From: JACNKV01 sp964645915
GTDB taxonomy: Bacteria; Fidelibacterota; Marinisomatia; Marinisomatales; JACNKV01
NCBI GenBank assembly: GCA_964645915.1
Contig: CAZYDH010000007.1
Location: forward strand, 30,863-94,862
Length of the DNA: 64,000 bases
Reading direction: 5' to 3'
In this document: positions 18,052-27,666 of the stretch, in pieces
How the letters are laid out: every line of letters begins with the position of its first letter
How positions within the stretch are numbered: position 1 is the first letter of the stretch
Notes under the pieces: generated by a model
Seen by the model: the letters and a program-made list of their open reading frames with translations, nothing else
Databases searched by the model: none
Told to the model about the DNA's origin: nothing
Translations under genes and position numbers: made by a program

Positions 18052-18777
18052 TTAATGCTTGATAGCCGATAATGAATAGCTTTTTACGGGACTGAAAATT
18101 ACATTTATTTTCCTATACAATTTTGGTGCAAAGAATAATCCAACAACTGCTCCTGAAGCACGATTAAACCATTTAATTTCAGACCTATAACTTTGATTTT
18201 CATTCCAATACTCTATAATCCCAACACCTAAGAATGCGGTAAAACCAAAAATGTAGGGTTTCCAAGATGTGTTTTCAACGATAGATTCTCGTATGAAGAT
18301 CTTTTTAATATTATAAATCGAGATCGTTCTTTCTCCTAATAATGTTTTCATCGTTAGTTGATGATCTTCATAATTAAGAAATGTCCCAGTTAATCTTAAC
18401 CCTTTTTTACGTTTAATCTTTATTCCTGCTCCGGTTTTTATCGTCTTTAATATTTCATCACCGCGTAGAAAAGCCAGATCAATTCCGACATTTTGTTTGG
18501 CTTCATCTGTTAAGATAGGTTGGTCATCCACATACTTTTGCAATTCATAGAATTCTCGAAAATTAAATTTTTTCCGAATCAATTTCTGACGAGAATAATC
18601 GATTACTGAAATACGGACTACATAAAGATCCATGTTTACTTCATAGAACTGAGCATTTTCAAATCCTATAATTTCCGGAAAAATGTCGTAAAAAAGATTT
18701 TCTTTTGCATCAATCTCCATTCCAACATTCTCACTTAAAGAGACAATCTCCCCTTGCTGAGCAATACAGGCTGACAA
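18052..18777 (-). CDS. Probable lipoprotein of unknown function, start uncertain
   Basis: The coordinates given start at a TTG at 18777 (241 residues). The frame stays open upstream and encodes a good lipoprotein signal: RFNNGHRWLAAILSLSAC, with lipobox L-S-A-C whose Cys codon is at 18768-18766. No ATG, GTG or TTG lies in that frame before the signal's hydrophobic core. An ATC at 18822 preceded by AGGA is the only start-like position I can suggest, so either a rare start codon or a small indel is involved. The body has a hydrophobic segment near residue 178 and no motif I know. It lies just after the selenoprotein gene. Confidence 0.6.
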   Translation of the reverse strand: MSACIAQQGEIVSLSENVGMEIDAKENLFYDIFPEIIGFENAQFYEVNMDLYVVRISVIDYSRQKLIRKKFNFREFYELQKYVDDQPILTDEAKQNVGIDLAFLRGDEILKTIKTGAGIKIKRKKGLRLTGTFLNYEDHQLTMKTLLGERTISIYNIKKIFIRESIVENTSWKPYIFGFTAFLGVGIIEYWNENQSYRSEIKWFNRASGAVVGLFFAPKLYRKINVIFSPVKSYSLSAIKH

Positions 18778-18811
18778 CGATAAAATAGCTGCAAGCCATC
18801 GATGTCCATTG

Positions 18812-19036
18812 TTAAATCTGATTGGTAATTTCCTGCAGTTCGGGGAATCGTCCGGTAGCTTTCTTTGAAAACACCAATTTATTATCTACTTTGACTTCGA
18901 ACACTCCTCCACCGGAAGGAATAAGGATCATTTCCTGAACTTTCCCTCCATAATTTTCCAGTAAATCTGTTGCCATACTGGCAGCTTTCGGTAAATAATT
19001 TCACATACTGCAATATTCAATTGATATCTTCATCAT
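18812..19036 (-). CDS. SelW/Rdx-family selenoprotein with in-frame UGA
   Basis: Reading the TGA at 19003-19001 as selenocysteine gives a complete 74-residue Rdx (SelT/SelW/SelH) protein. It opens MMKISIEYCSMU, the family's redox C-x-x-U motif, and continues with LIPSGGGVFEVKVDNK and SKKATGRFPELQEI, hallmarks of this thioredoxin-like family. The frame is otherwise intact to the TAA at 18814-18812. The start is the ATG at 19036 or the adjacent ATG at 19033, with AAGGA just upstream. Pipelines that treat TGA as stop would miss it. selA and selB are present at 32.6-35.8 kb. It sits 30 nt after the FecR gene. The role is probably thiol redox. Confidence 0.88.
18958..19003 (-). promoter_or_regulatory. 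Candidate bacterial SECIS element
   Basis: Just downstream of the UGA, the transcript can form the hairpin TGCCA-GTA-TGGCA (18983-18971), beginning 17 nt after the UGA with G-U in the apical loop. This is the distance and loop composition expected for a bacterial SECIS bound by SelB. An alternative 6-bp stem, CCAGTA with TACTGG (18981-18976 and 18963-18958), uses overlapping sequence. Which one forms cannot be told by eye. Confidence 0.6.
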
Positions 19037-19066
19037 TATCCTTTTCTATTAATATCTACTCATCTG

Positions 19067-21319
19067 CTAAAACATAAATGCAGTTTCTATTGAAGTTTGC
19101 TTAACAGCTTCCAATCCTGAACCCACATCACGATAAAACTGTCGGTAATCCCATATCAAATTGACTCCGTCGCTAATTTCATATCCAATGCGATACCCTA
19201 ACACCGTATTTTCAGACGGATTTGCAAAATCAAACGGGTCCTCATCATTATTCCGTTGATAATAAGCTGAAGCAACACTTAGTTTAGGGATGTTATCAGT
19301 ATTCAAATTAATTTGTGCAAAGAAGTTTCGATATGTAACATCTTCAGCAACCATATTTGCATACGCCGCAGAAAAATCCACAAAATTGAATAATGACATG
19401 GAAGCAGATCCAAATAAACCACTTGTATTGACTACAGATGTTGAATCAGCAAATAACAACATATCTTTTGTATATATTTGTGCATTCTGACTTCCGGGTT
19501 CATAAATAGCTATAACTCGGTTGAGATCATATCCTTGATCAAAGAATTGAGGAACAAAATGTTCTTGCTTGATTCGATATTCAACACTAAAGTTAAACAG
19601 TTTAAATATAGAAGCACGTAATCCCGGAGCGGTGATACCTGTTCCTTTCCGTTCAGGTCGATTAATCGCTTCAACCTCTGGAAAAGAGAGCATATTGTAT
19701 TCGGAAAAGAGCATCAAACTGAATATCTTATTGCTAAAGACCGGATATCCAATATCTACAGCAATTCCCGTTGCTGTTCCCTTGTTTTCTTTAATACTAA
19801 ACGGGTCAACTTTCAGAGTAATATCATCGTCAATACCGTCATAAATATTATCTCCATCTGCATCAATATCCCATAACGTGGAGTCAATTTCTGGATGTGG
19901 GTCAGGGATACCATCATTATCTGTATCATTCCAAATAGTTACATCATCAGGAAAATCATCAAAAATATCCGGATAGCTGTCATCGTCTCTATCTTTCATC
20001 CCCGAAAATTGATTAATGTCTGAAACAATATTCATTCCTAAAGTTAGAGGAAAAGATTTAGATACAGTGTACGTACCTCTCACCCCGACCAGAGTACCAC
20101 CTCTGATATAATCTTTAATATTTGCCATAAATAGTTCACAACCAAAGGAACCTACTGAAAATCCACCATTTACACCCACACGCCGTATGGACGGAAATTC
20201 CATCATATTAGAATATCCATTCACTAAACCTCCATACCCAAGAACCACATTTTCTAAGGATCCCCATTTCATCCAATATGGGTCAGATTTTTCTCCCCAC
20301 CGAACATACAAGATCTTATCAAGGATTAATCCGGGCTCTTTACTAAAATCCCATGGATCATTCCAAAAATTTCCCTCATTGTCAATATAGAAGACTAAAT
20401 CTAATCCTAAGCCTAGTTTTCCAAATTTCAATTCCGGTCTAAGTGCAATTTGATTATATAATGCACCATCAATCGTTACGGATCCTATACCTAAGCCCAT
20501 TCCAAATGGTTTGTCTGAAGGTGTCGGTGTTCCCTCCTCTTGAGGTTGGCTTTCATCTAGAGTCCCAGAGTCCGGTGTTTCAGGAATATCTTGATCTTCT
20601 GTCGGAGTTTCTTGTGTTTGCTCCGGTGTTTGAACATCAGGGTCAGTAGGTTGAGGTTCTTCAGTAGGTTCCTCAGATTCCACTTCTTCAACATCCTGTT
20701 CAGGTTCACCTTCTTCTGAAACTTCTGGGTGAGGATCGGTAGGATATTCATTTGGGGATGCCGGTGCTACAAGAACGTTTCCCATCGAATTTGAAATAAT
20801 CTTTTGCCCCGGATTTAGTACTGCAGTTTGTCCACTAATCATATTGAACACTTCTACTGTTCCTTCGGTCCCATAAAACTGATCAACCCCTGATGGATCA
20901 ACCACTGCAGTAAATTGGGTTCCTTTTACATGAGCTACAGAAGTTGGAGTTTCAACACGAAACGTTTTTCCCTCTGTATTTTTCTTTATATCATTTAGGA
21001 TTGTTCCAGTTGCTAACTGTATGGTGCGAGTATTTTGAGTATCAATAAACTGGAATTGCGTGTTCTCTTTTGCTTTTACGACCGATCTGTCATCCAAACA
21101 AATGATGATCGTATAACTTTTCATCCCAACTTTTATTCCATCTCCGTCATTGATTCCTGCACCCGGAGTTACTTCTTCGTTAAATGTTTGTTCTCCAAGT
21201 CTTTTTAGCAAGACATCACCATTCATCTTTGCAACTCGTGCGATAGCATCTGCAAAACCTACTTGAATTGAGATTAAAAATAAAACCGTTAGGAATACAA
21301 AATTGTATTTTTTAAGCAT
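19067..21319 (-). CDS. FecR-domain protein with acidic linker, Ca-loop repeats and barrel-like C-terminus
   Basis: The 750 residues start with a signal peptide (about 1-23). A FecR domain follows (about 28-175; GDGIKVGMKSYTIIICLDD, HVKGTQFTAVVDPSG). Next is a Pro/Glu/Thr-rich acidic linker (about 185-265), then a long region of alternating polar and hydrophobic residues ending in AFMF, typical of an outer-membrane barrel. Within it lie Asp-rich loops (about 460-515: DTDNDGIPD, DIDADGDNIYDG) that resemble thrombospondin type-3 calcium loops. FecR domains usually bind sugars or sense signals in the periplasm. There is no adjacent sigma factor, so classic FecIR signalling is unlikely. It may be a surface or cell-wall-linked protein. 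Confidence 0.8.
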   Translation of the reverse strand: MLKKYNFVFLTVLFLISIQVGFADAIARVAKMNGDVLLKRLGEQTFNEEVTPGAGINDGDGIKVGMKSYTIIICLDDRSVVKAKENTQFQFIDTQNTRTIQLATGTILNDIKKNTEGKTFRVETPTSVAHVKGTQFTAVVDPSGVDQFYGTEGTVEVFNMISGQTAVLNPGQKIISNSMGNVLVAPASPNEYPTDPHPEVSEEGEPEQDVEEVESEEPTEEPQPTDPDVQTPEQTQETPTEDQDIPETPDSGTLDESQPQEEGTPTPSDKPFGMGLGIGSVTIDGALYNQIALRPELKFGKLGLGLDLVFYIDNEGNFWNDPWDFSKEPGLILDKILYVRWGEKSDPYWMKWGSLENVVLGYGGLVNGYSNMMEFPSIRRVGVNGGFSVGSFGCELFMANIKDYIRGGTLVGVRGTYTVSKSFPLTLGMNIVSDINQFSGMKDRDDDSYPDIFDDFPDDVTIWNDTDNDGIPDPHPEIDSTLWDIDADGDNIYDGIDDDITLKVDPFSIKENKGTATGIAVDIGYPVFSNKIFSLMLFSEYNMLSFPEVEAINRPERKGTGITAPGLRASIFKLFNFSVEYRIKQEHFVPQFFDQGYDLNRVIAIYEPGSQNAQIYTKDMLLFADSTSVVNTSGLFGSASMSLFNFVDFSAAYANMVAEDVTYRNFFAQINLNTDNIPKLSVASAYYQRNNDEDPFDFANPSENTVLGYRIGYEISDGVNLIWDYRQFYRDVGSGLEAVKQTSIETAFMF

Positions 21320-21392
21320 GATACAACTCCATTTCTTTAAATATATCTATTTAGTTCTCATTAATTTAATAAAGTTTCCTTTAGATTGCAGT

Positions 21393-24161
21393 TCAATTCT
21401 GAAAGAGATATTCCTTTACCAAAATAGCAATCGACTCATAATTTCTATCCGTTGCACTCATCATTCCGATTTCGCAGGTTCGACTTGTAGAGTATCCATT
21501 CACATCATTATTGATATCATTCAAAGATTCAGCAATCTTTTTTGTTGCATGGTCAGTTAATTCAGGAATCAATAATCCACGATCACCCGCAAACCCGCAA
21601 CAACTCTCTTCTTCTGGAATTATTACTCTTTTTGCACAGATCTCCGCAAGTTCTTTTAAGCTCTCAGAAAGATTCATTTTCCTTGTAGAACATGTTGGAT
21701 GTAAAATAATTGATCGATCAAGTTTAGGTAATGACATCTGTTCGACACAATGTAATAAAAATGAAACAATGTCTACAAAAGTCAATGCCTGCCATTTTCG
21801 TTGTAAATTATCATTCATCGGAGTTGTATTCATCAGTTGATATGTACAAGCTGATGTATCTATTAATATCGGCAATTTTCCTTTCTCTGTCTCGATATAT
21901 AATTGATCAATTGTCTTTTTTATCATTTCATTTTCAGCCTCCTTATATCCCTTGGATGAATACGGCATTCCACAGCAGAGATCTGAAATATTATCAGGTA
22001 GTGTTAATAAAATCCCAACTTTTTTTGAAATATCGAAAAGAATGTTTGAAAGATTTTTAGAGTCCTTGGAAGGTGAAAATACACGATTAATACATGTAGT
22101 GAAATAGACATACTTAGTATTTTTTGAGTTGTTGGATGTCTTGATTGATTGTGAAGCTTTTGGAATGTATTTATTCCATATCGGAGTTGATCGTGACGTA
22201 ATCAGATGAAGGATTTTACTCAGTCTAATAAAAAATTGATGTCCAACAAGAGTCGTTTTAATCCTCATAATGTGTAAGAATATCCTTATAATCTTTTGAA
22301 TAAATGAAAAATGCTTCACTGACCACAAAGCCATCCATTTCGTAAGGGAAGAATGATGAGTATGACGGAGTTCTTTAATAAACATTCCGGTGTCAATGTT
22401 TATCGGACACTCGATCTCACAAAGTCCATCGGTTGCACATGTCTCTTCACAATAATATTGTTCATCTTGCTTTTGATTATCAGGGATATGTTCATTTAAA
22501 CGTTCTCTGGCTAGAATAATTCTCTGGCGAGGTGTTAAGGTCAATTCTTTTGATGGACATACTTTTTCACAAAATCCGCATTCAATACATAGATCTATCG
22601 TTTCACTGACTGTGGGTATTGTTTTAAGATTTTTCACATGGATATCTTCATCTTTTGACAATAACACACCCGGATTCAACCTATTATCTGGATCTATAAG
22701 CGATTTGATCTCCCACATTATTTTTGTTAACTCGGATCCCCATTCCATTTCGACAAACGGTGCCATATTTCTACCCGTTCCATGTTCAGCTTTTAGGGAT
22801 CCGTCATATTTTCCGACGGTCATATCAACGATATCATGCATCAAACCTTCATAATTTTGTAAGCCATTATTATCAGATAAATCAATTGAAGATACAAAAT
22901 GTAAATTTCCGTCTTTTGCATGACCAAAGATCACCGTATCGTCGAAATGCCATTTTTTGCAATATTTCTGAAGATCCATTATCGCATCACCCAAATAAAT
23001 AGTATCAAAGGCAATATCTTCAGTTATTACACTTGTTCCTGTCTTTCTTAGTGAGCCGACTGTTGGATATAAGTTTTTCCGAACGCTCCATAATTTTTCA
23101 CGAGTTTCCTTATCAGTATAAAATCCACCCATCATATCAACTTGTGATTTAGTTAATTGATATTCGGTTTTTGTGACAATATCCGATAATGCTTCATCGT
23201 TCTCAGATTGATATTCACAAAGAAGAGCAACTGAATCTTTGGTTAAATCACTTACAGAATAGGGTGAATCTTTTAAATATTTTGCGGTGGTCAATGATGC
23301 ATAATCCATCAACTCAACCGCGTTCGTTTCATTCTCTTTTAAGAAAGGAATAAAATTGCATGCTTCATGGATTGAATTAAACAATAGTAGACCGGTCGCT
23401 TTGTTCACCGGATCAGGAACTGTCTTAAGTGTTACATTTGAAATAAATGCCAAGGTTCCTTCTGATCCTACCAATAAATGAGCAAAGATATCTATTGGAT
23501 GTTTCCAATCAAGTATAGCATTAAGAGAATACCCTATCGTATTCTTAATACGATATTTATGTAATATTTTATTTTTAATATCCTGATTTGCATTTATCTT
23601 GTTTTTTATATGAATTAGCCCATCGGATAATTGTTTTTCAATTTGGTTAAATCGGTCATAATCTTCCGGATTGGACGTATCGTATACATTCCCATTCGGT
23701 AAAATAAATCGGATATATTCTAATGTATGATACGAGTTTTGTGTTATCCCACAACACATCCCTGAAGCATTATTTGAAACAATCCCACCGATCATTGCTG
23801 CTTTTATTGAAGCCGGATCCGGTCCAATTTTTCTATGATATGGATTAAGGATTTTATTGGCATCGTCTCCAATTACACCCGGTTCTAATTTTAGCTTAGC
23901 CCCGTTCTCCAGAACTGTTATGTTTTTCCAGTCTCGTACTACCTCCGCAATAATACCATTTGTAACTGACTGTCCGGATAATGATGTGCCGGCTGTACGA
24001 AATGTAACGGATGTGTTTTCTCTTTGAATATGTTGAAATAATGAAATTATCTCATTTTCATTAGAGGGTCGGGCAACCGCTTCCGGAAATAATCTGTAGA
24101 TTGAAGCATCTCTTGAATACGCAATTCTGTCAATCCATTTTCTAGAGATACGATCTTTCAT
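21393..24161 (-). CDS. FAD-linked oxidase fused to Fe-S (CCG) domain, D-2-hydroxyacid dehydrogenase type
   Basis: The 922 residues combine an FAD_binding_4/FAD-oxidase_C dehydrogenase (about 1-510; RTAGTSLSGQSVTNG near residue 55) with a ferredoxin region (CIECGFCEKVCPS near 535, then a second Cys cluster CEETCATDGLCEIECP near 580) and two CCG domains (DLCCGMPYSS and SCCGFAGDRG). This is the YdiJ/Dld-II arrangement that oxidises D-lactate or D-2-hydroxyglutarate and passes electrons on, probably to quinone. Substrate cannot be fixed from sequence alone. It starts 6 nt after the thioesterase gene stops, so they are cotranscribed. Confidence 0.88.
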   Translation of the reverse strand: MKDRISRKWIDRIAYSRDASIYRLFPEAVARPSNENEIISLFQHIQRENTSVTFRTAGTSLSGQSVTNGIIAEVVRDWKNITVLENGAKLKLEPGVIGDDANKILNPYHRKIGPDPASIKAAMIGGIVSNNASGMCCGITQNSYHTLEYIRFILPNGNVYDTSNPEDYDRFNQIEKQLSDGLIHIKNKINANQDIKNKILHKYRIKNTIGYSLNAILDWKHPIDIFAHLLVGSEGTLAFISNVTLKTVPDPVNKATGLLLFNSIHEACNFIPFLKENETNAVELMDYASLTTAKYLKDSPYSVSDLTKDSVALLCEYQSENDEALSDIVTKTEYQLTKSQVDMMGGFYTDKETREKLWSVRKNLYPTVGSLRKTGTSVITEDIAFDTIYLGDAIMDLQKYCKKWHFDDTVIFGHAKDGNLHFVSSIDLSDNNGLQNYEGLMHDIVDMTVGKYDGSLKAEHGTGRNMAPFVEMEWGSELTKIMWEIKSLIDPDNRLNPGVLLSKDEDIHVKNLKTIPTVSETIDLCIECGFCEKVCPSKELTLTPRQRIILARERLNEHIPDNQKQDEQYYCEETCATDGLCEIECPINIDTGMFIKELRHTHHSSLTKWMALWSVKHFSFIQKIIRIFLHIMRIKTTLVGHQFFIRLSKILHLITSRSTPIWNKYIPKASQSIKTSNNSKNTKYVYFTTCINRVFSPSKDSKNLSNILFDISKKVGILLTLPDNISDLCCGMPYSSKGYKEAENEMIKKTIDQLYIETEKGKLPILIDTSACTYQLMNTTPMNDNLQRKWQALTFVDIVSFLLHCVEQMSLPKLDRSIILHPTCSTRKMNLSESLKELAEICAKRVIIPEEESCCGFAGDRGLLIPELTDHATKKIAESLNDINNDVNGYSTSRTCEIGMMSATDRNYESIAILVKEYLFQN

Positions 24162-24166
24162 GGGAA

Positions 24167-24607
24167 TTATTTTAGTGATTCAAATGGGCGGTGCTGTTTT
24201 TTTATAATCTCCGGGACGGAAATCGATTGTTTCAATGTATAATTATATGCCACGATCGTGAAGGTTGCTATCGATACTGGTGTATTTTTACCTTGTTCAA
24301 AAATACCCGTGTAAATATCAAAACTTTTATGTCCGATCCTTGTAATCCGTTGACCAATATCCAGATCAGACGGATGAGATATTTGATCAAAATAATCTAT
24401 TTTCATCGCGGCGAGGATCGTACTCAATTCTGCATCCCATCGAGTAAGATCTTGTCCTATGGAATGATAAAAATCTAATCGAGCCGTTTCCATATATGAT
24501 AAGTAAGCAGCATGGTTAATATGACGTAGACCATCCATATCATTCCAACGGGTTCGCATGGACACCCAGAAGTCAAATTCCTGACGAGAATATTGTGTAT
24601 TTTTCAT
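24167..24607 (-). CDS. Acyl-CoA thioesterase, 4HBT hotdog family
   Basis: The 146-residue protein has the 4-hydroxybenzoyl-CoA thioesterase-like active-site region RTRWNDMDGLRHINHAAYL (about 18-36), with the catalytic Asp, and the usual single hotdog domain length. It would hydrolyse an acyl-CoA in the cytoplasm. It is immediately upstream of the FAD/Fe-S oxidoreductase. The 150 nt before it contain a small hairpin (24694-24711) but no clear promoter. Confidence 0.85.
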   Translation of the reverse strand: MKNTQYSRQEFDFWVSMRTRWNDMDGLRHINHAAYLSYMETARLDFYHSIGQDLTRWDAELSTILAAMKIDYFDQISHPSDLDIGQRITRIGHKSFDIYTGIFEQGKNTPVSIATFTIVAYNYTLKQSISVPEIIKKQHRPFESLK

Positions 24608-24760
24608 ATGAAAATTTACAGTTATTTTTTGAGGTTCGGTATGACTTTACCGATAATATACATTAAGTTTTATAGATACCAGAGTTGCAGATTATATCTA
24701 TTTGTAGATATCTAAATATGATCTAGCCAAAGGATTGAACCACGCTATTCGAATACGGTC

Positions 24761-25753
24761 TTAATGCTCGGTAATTAGATCCCTCGTCATTAATTCAGTT
24801 ACAGCTTGTTTCGGATCTTTTCCGTTGAAAAGAACTTCATCTACTGCTGTTGATATCGGCATCGAAACATCATATTTTTTCTTTAATTGACGAACTGATA
24901 CTGACATCTTCACTCCTTCAGCAACCATTTTCATCTCTGTCAGAATATCATCCAGTTTTCGACCTTTTCCGATCTCTTCACCAACATGCCGATTTCGACT
25001 ATGCTTACTGAGGCATGTTACGATCAAATCTCCAATTCCACTCAATCCAGCAAATGTTTTTGGATCGGCACCCATTTTTTGACCCAGTCGGGTCATTTCT
25101 GTCATTGCTCGAGTTAATAGCGCAGCCTTAGTATTGTCTCCAAAACCAATTCCATCTATAATTCCTGCAGCTATCGCGATTACATTCTTTAACGACCCGC
25201 CAAGCTCAACACCGATGATGTCGGTATTTGTATAAACCCTCAATACTTCGGATGAAAATATATTCTGCACTGATACGGCGGTATCCAAGGAGGTACAGGC
25301 AGATACAATTGTAGTAGGCATTCGCTTCGCAACTTCTTCTGCATGACTGGGTCCATACAAACTGACAACTCGTTCCGATGGGATCATCCCGGATTCTTGG
25401 ATCACCTGACTCATGGTTTTCAATGAATCATTTTCAATTCCTTTAGCAAGATTTACGATAAGAGTATTTTCAAGAGGATAATCTACCAGCGATGTCATTA
25501 AGGGTCGAACAATATGAGAAGGAACGGCAACAATGAGTACTTCTGAATTGTTGATGGCTTGATCCAGATCGGAGGTGAATTGTATTGCATCAGAAAAATA
25601 CAGACCTTGGATTAAAGGATGAGTTTTGGTTGAATTTAGTTCTTTGATCTCTTCCGGAAACTTACTCCAGGCGGTCACAAAATTACCTAACCCATTTAAA
25701 TGTTGCGCAATTGTCCCACCCCAGGAGCCTGTTCCTAGTACAGTAATTTTCAT
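24761..25753 (-). CDS. gpsA: Glycerol-3-phosphate dehydrogenase (NAD(P)+)
   Basis: GpsA reduces dihydroxyacetone phosphate to sn-glycerol-3-phosphate for phospholipid synthesis. The 330 residues match the family length. The N-terminal Rossmann motif is VLGTGSWGGTIAQHL. The catalytic Lys region is ELGGSLKNVIAIAAGI (about 183-198), and AGLSGIGDLIVTC is near 245. It follows the acyl-CoA synthetase gene by 29 nt, a sensible lipid-metabolism pairing. Confidence 0.97.
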   Translation of the reverse strand: MKITVLGTGSWGGTIAQHLNGLGNFVTAWSKFPEEIKELNSTKTHPLIQGLYFSDAIQFTSDLDQAINNSEVLIVAVPSHIVRPLMTSLVDYPLENTLIVNLAKGIENDSLKTMSQVIQESGMIPSERVVSLYGPSHAEEVAKRMPTTIVSACTSLDTAVSVQNIFSSEVLRVYTNTDIIGVELGGSLKNVIAIAAGIIDGIGFGDNTKAALLTRAMTEMTRLGQKMGADPKTFAGLSGIGDLIVTCLSKHSRNRHVGEEIGKGRKLDDILTEMKMVAEGVKMSVSVRQLKKKYDVSMPISTAVDEVLFNGKDPKQAVTELMTRDLITEH

Positions 25754-25782
25754 AAAAGTTCTGCTAGTTATTTTTCGAAAAC

Positions 25783-27579
25783 TTATCCGGCGTACATTTT
25801 ATCAACAACGTCCGCATAATTGGTCAAAACAACTTTACGTTTTACAGAAAGTTTAGGTGTCGCTTCACCACTTTCGACCGTCCATTCTTTTGTAAGAAGC
25901 GTAAATTTCTTCACCTGCTCATATCTTGAGAATGCATTCATTGCAAATGCAACTTCAGATTCATAGAGCTCAATTACTTTTTGATTTTCGGCTAAAGCAG
26001 TTTTATCATCAGTCGGAATTCCCTTTTCAATCGCCCACTCGTTCAGCATTTCAAATGAAGGAACTAGCAAAGCAGAAATGAAATTCCGTTTGTCTCCGAT
26101 CACAAGGGCTTGCTCAATATATTTAGAGGAAGTTAAAGCAATTTCCATCGGAGCAGGTGCAACATTTTTTCCACCTGAGGTTACCAGAAGACTTTTCTTT
26201 CTATCTGTGATCATCAGATAACCGTCTCTTTCCTCAAACTTTCCAATATCACCTGTATGGAACCAACCATCTTCATCGATCGCTTCTTTAGTGGCTTCTT
26301 CATTCTTGTAATAACCTACCATAACGTTATCACCTTTACAAAGAATTTCACCGTCTTCAGCGATTTTAACTTCAACACCTTCAATCGGACAGCCTACAGT
26401 CCCGAATTTGAATAGATCTTCACGGTTACATGTAATGACAGGACTGGTTTCTGTCAAACCATATCCTTCAAGAATCGGGATATTAGCAGATGCAAAGAAC
26501 TTACCAACTTCTGCAGAAAGTGGAGCACCTCCTGAGACAAAGAATCGAAGTCTTCCACCCACTCTTTCTTTCAGTTTAGAAAATACTAATTTATCAGCAA
26601 TTCCAAATTTAAAGGCTAAAAATCCACTTGGTTCCTGTCCACGTGTTAGATATTCTGCAGCTTTTTCACCAGTACCTATCGCCCACCAAAAGATTTTCTG
26701 ACGAAGAGCAGGATCTTTACTGACTTTATCTAATACTTTTGTATGGATTTTTTCATAGAGTCTTGGAACAGCTACCATAATGGTTGGACGAACTTCACCC
26801 ATATTTTCGGCTACGGTATCTACACTTTCTGCGTAATAGGTCGTGGAACCGGAGTAAAATCCTGTATAATGTCCTGTCATTCTTTCAAAAACATGACTGA
26901 GAGGAAGGAATGACAAGAAAACATCATCAATACCAACATCGATGGCTTTTTTACCGGAATTCATATTTGACATTAAATTTTTATGTGTCAACATTACACC
27001 TTTCGGATTCCCTGTTGTACCACTTGTGTAGATTAGTGTTAACAGATCATCAGGAGATGCTGTTTTTGCAGACTCATGAATGGAAAATCCATTGGTTTTA
27101 ATATATTCATCACCCTTCGATAAAATATGTTCGAAACTAAAGATATTTTTATCAGGATTATGCTCATCATCCATTGCAATAATCCCCTTTAATTTAGGAG
27201 ATGATTCAATAAATGAAAGTACTTTTTCAGTCTGCACACTGTCTTCAGTAATCACATAAAGTGAATCTGAGTCATCAACAATGTACTGAATCTGTGATGG
27301 AATAAGTGTTGGATAAATCGTAACAGATACTGCACCCAAACCGGCTATGGCATAATCACTTACTGCCCATCGCACTCGGTTTGCGGATTGGATGGCGATC
27401 TTATCATCTTTACCCACACCTAAACTGGCTAATCCTGCGGCTAATCGTTCAACAAGTGTTTCAGTTTCGGTAAAAGTAACCGGAACCCAATTATTATCTA
27501 TTTTATGAAAATAGGCCGGTTTATCTTTGTAAGTAGCAACCGACTTTGAAAACATTTCTGAAATAGTAGAATATGTCAT
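25783..27579 (-). CDS. Long-chain acyl-CoA synthetase (AMP-forming)
   Basis: This enzyme activates fatty acids with ATP and CoA. The 598 residues contain the AMP-binding motif LIYTSGTTGNPKGVMLTHKN (about 190-209), the motif GYGLTETSPVI (near 380), DGWFHTGDIGKFEERDGY (near 435) and a C-terminal PKLSVKRKVVLTNY that includes the conserved Lys context. Closest in style to FadD15-type long-chain ligases. It lies upstream of gpsA in the same direction. The tRNA-Leu/lepB unit diverges from its start. Confidence 0.92.
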   Translation of the reverse strand: MTYSTISEMFSKSVATYKDKPAYFHKIDNNWVPVTFTETETLVERLAAGLASLGVGKDDKIAIQSANRVRWAVSDYAIAGLGAVSVTIYPTLIPSQIQYIVDDSDSLYVITEDSVQTEKVLSFIESSPKLKGIIAMDDEHNPDKNIFSFEHILSKGDEYIKTNGFSIHESAKTASPDDLLTLIYTSGTTGNPKGVMLTHKNLMSNMNSGKKAIDVGIDDVFLSFLPLSHVFERMTGHYTGFYSGSTTYYAESVDTVAENMGEVRPTIMVAVPRLYEKIHTKVLDKVSKDPALRQKIFWWAIGTGEKAAEYLTRGQEPSGFLAFKFGIADKLVFSKLKERVGGRLRFFVSGGAPLSAEVGKFFASANIPILEGYGLTETSPVITCNREDLFKFGTVGCPIEGVEVKIAEDGEILCKGDNVMVGYYKNEEATKEAIDEDGWFHTGDIGKFEERDGYLMITDRKKSLLVTSGGKNVAPAPMEIALTSSKYIEQALVIGDKRNFISALLVPSFEMLNEWAIEKGIPTDDKTALAENQKVIELYESEVAFAMNAFSRYEQVKKFTLLTKEWTVESGEATPKLSVKRKVVLTNYADVVDKMYAG

Positions 27580-27666
27580 GGTGTAATTCCTCTCAGTTTT
27601 TATACATAGAATCTATTGATGAATTCATGAAATATACAATCTGAATCCGACAACTATTTTCTTCGG

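Noticed and set aside
18812..19036. Selenoprotein region as a pseudogene with a stop mutation
   Set aside because: The TGA is at the exact Sec position of C-x-x-U, the frame is intact on both sides, a hairpin follows, and selA/selB are present.
24694..24711. Hairpin ATATCTA-TTTG-TAGATAT as a terminator
   Set aside because: It is AT-only in the stem, and no T-run follows on either strand.
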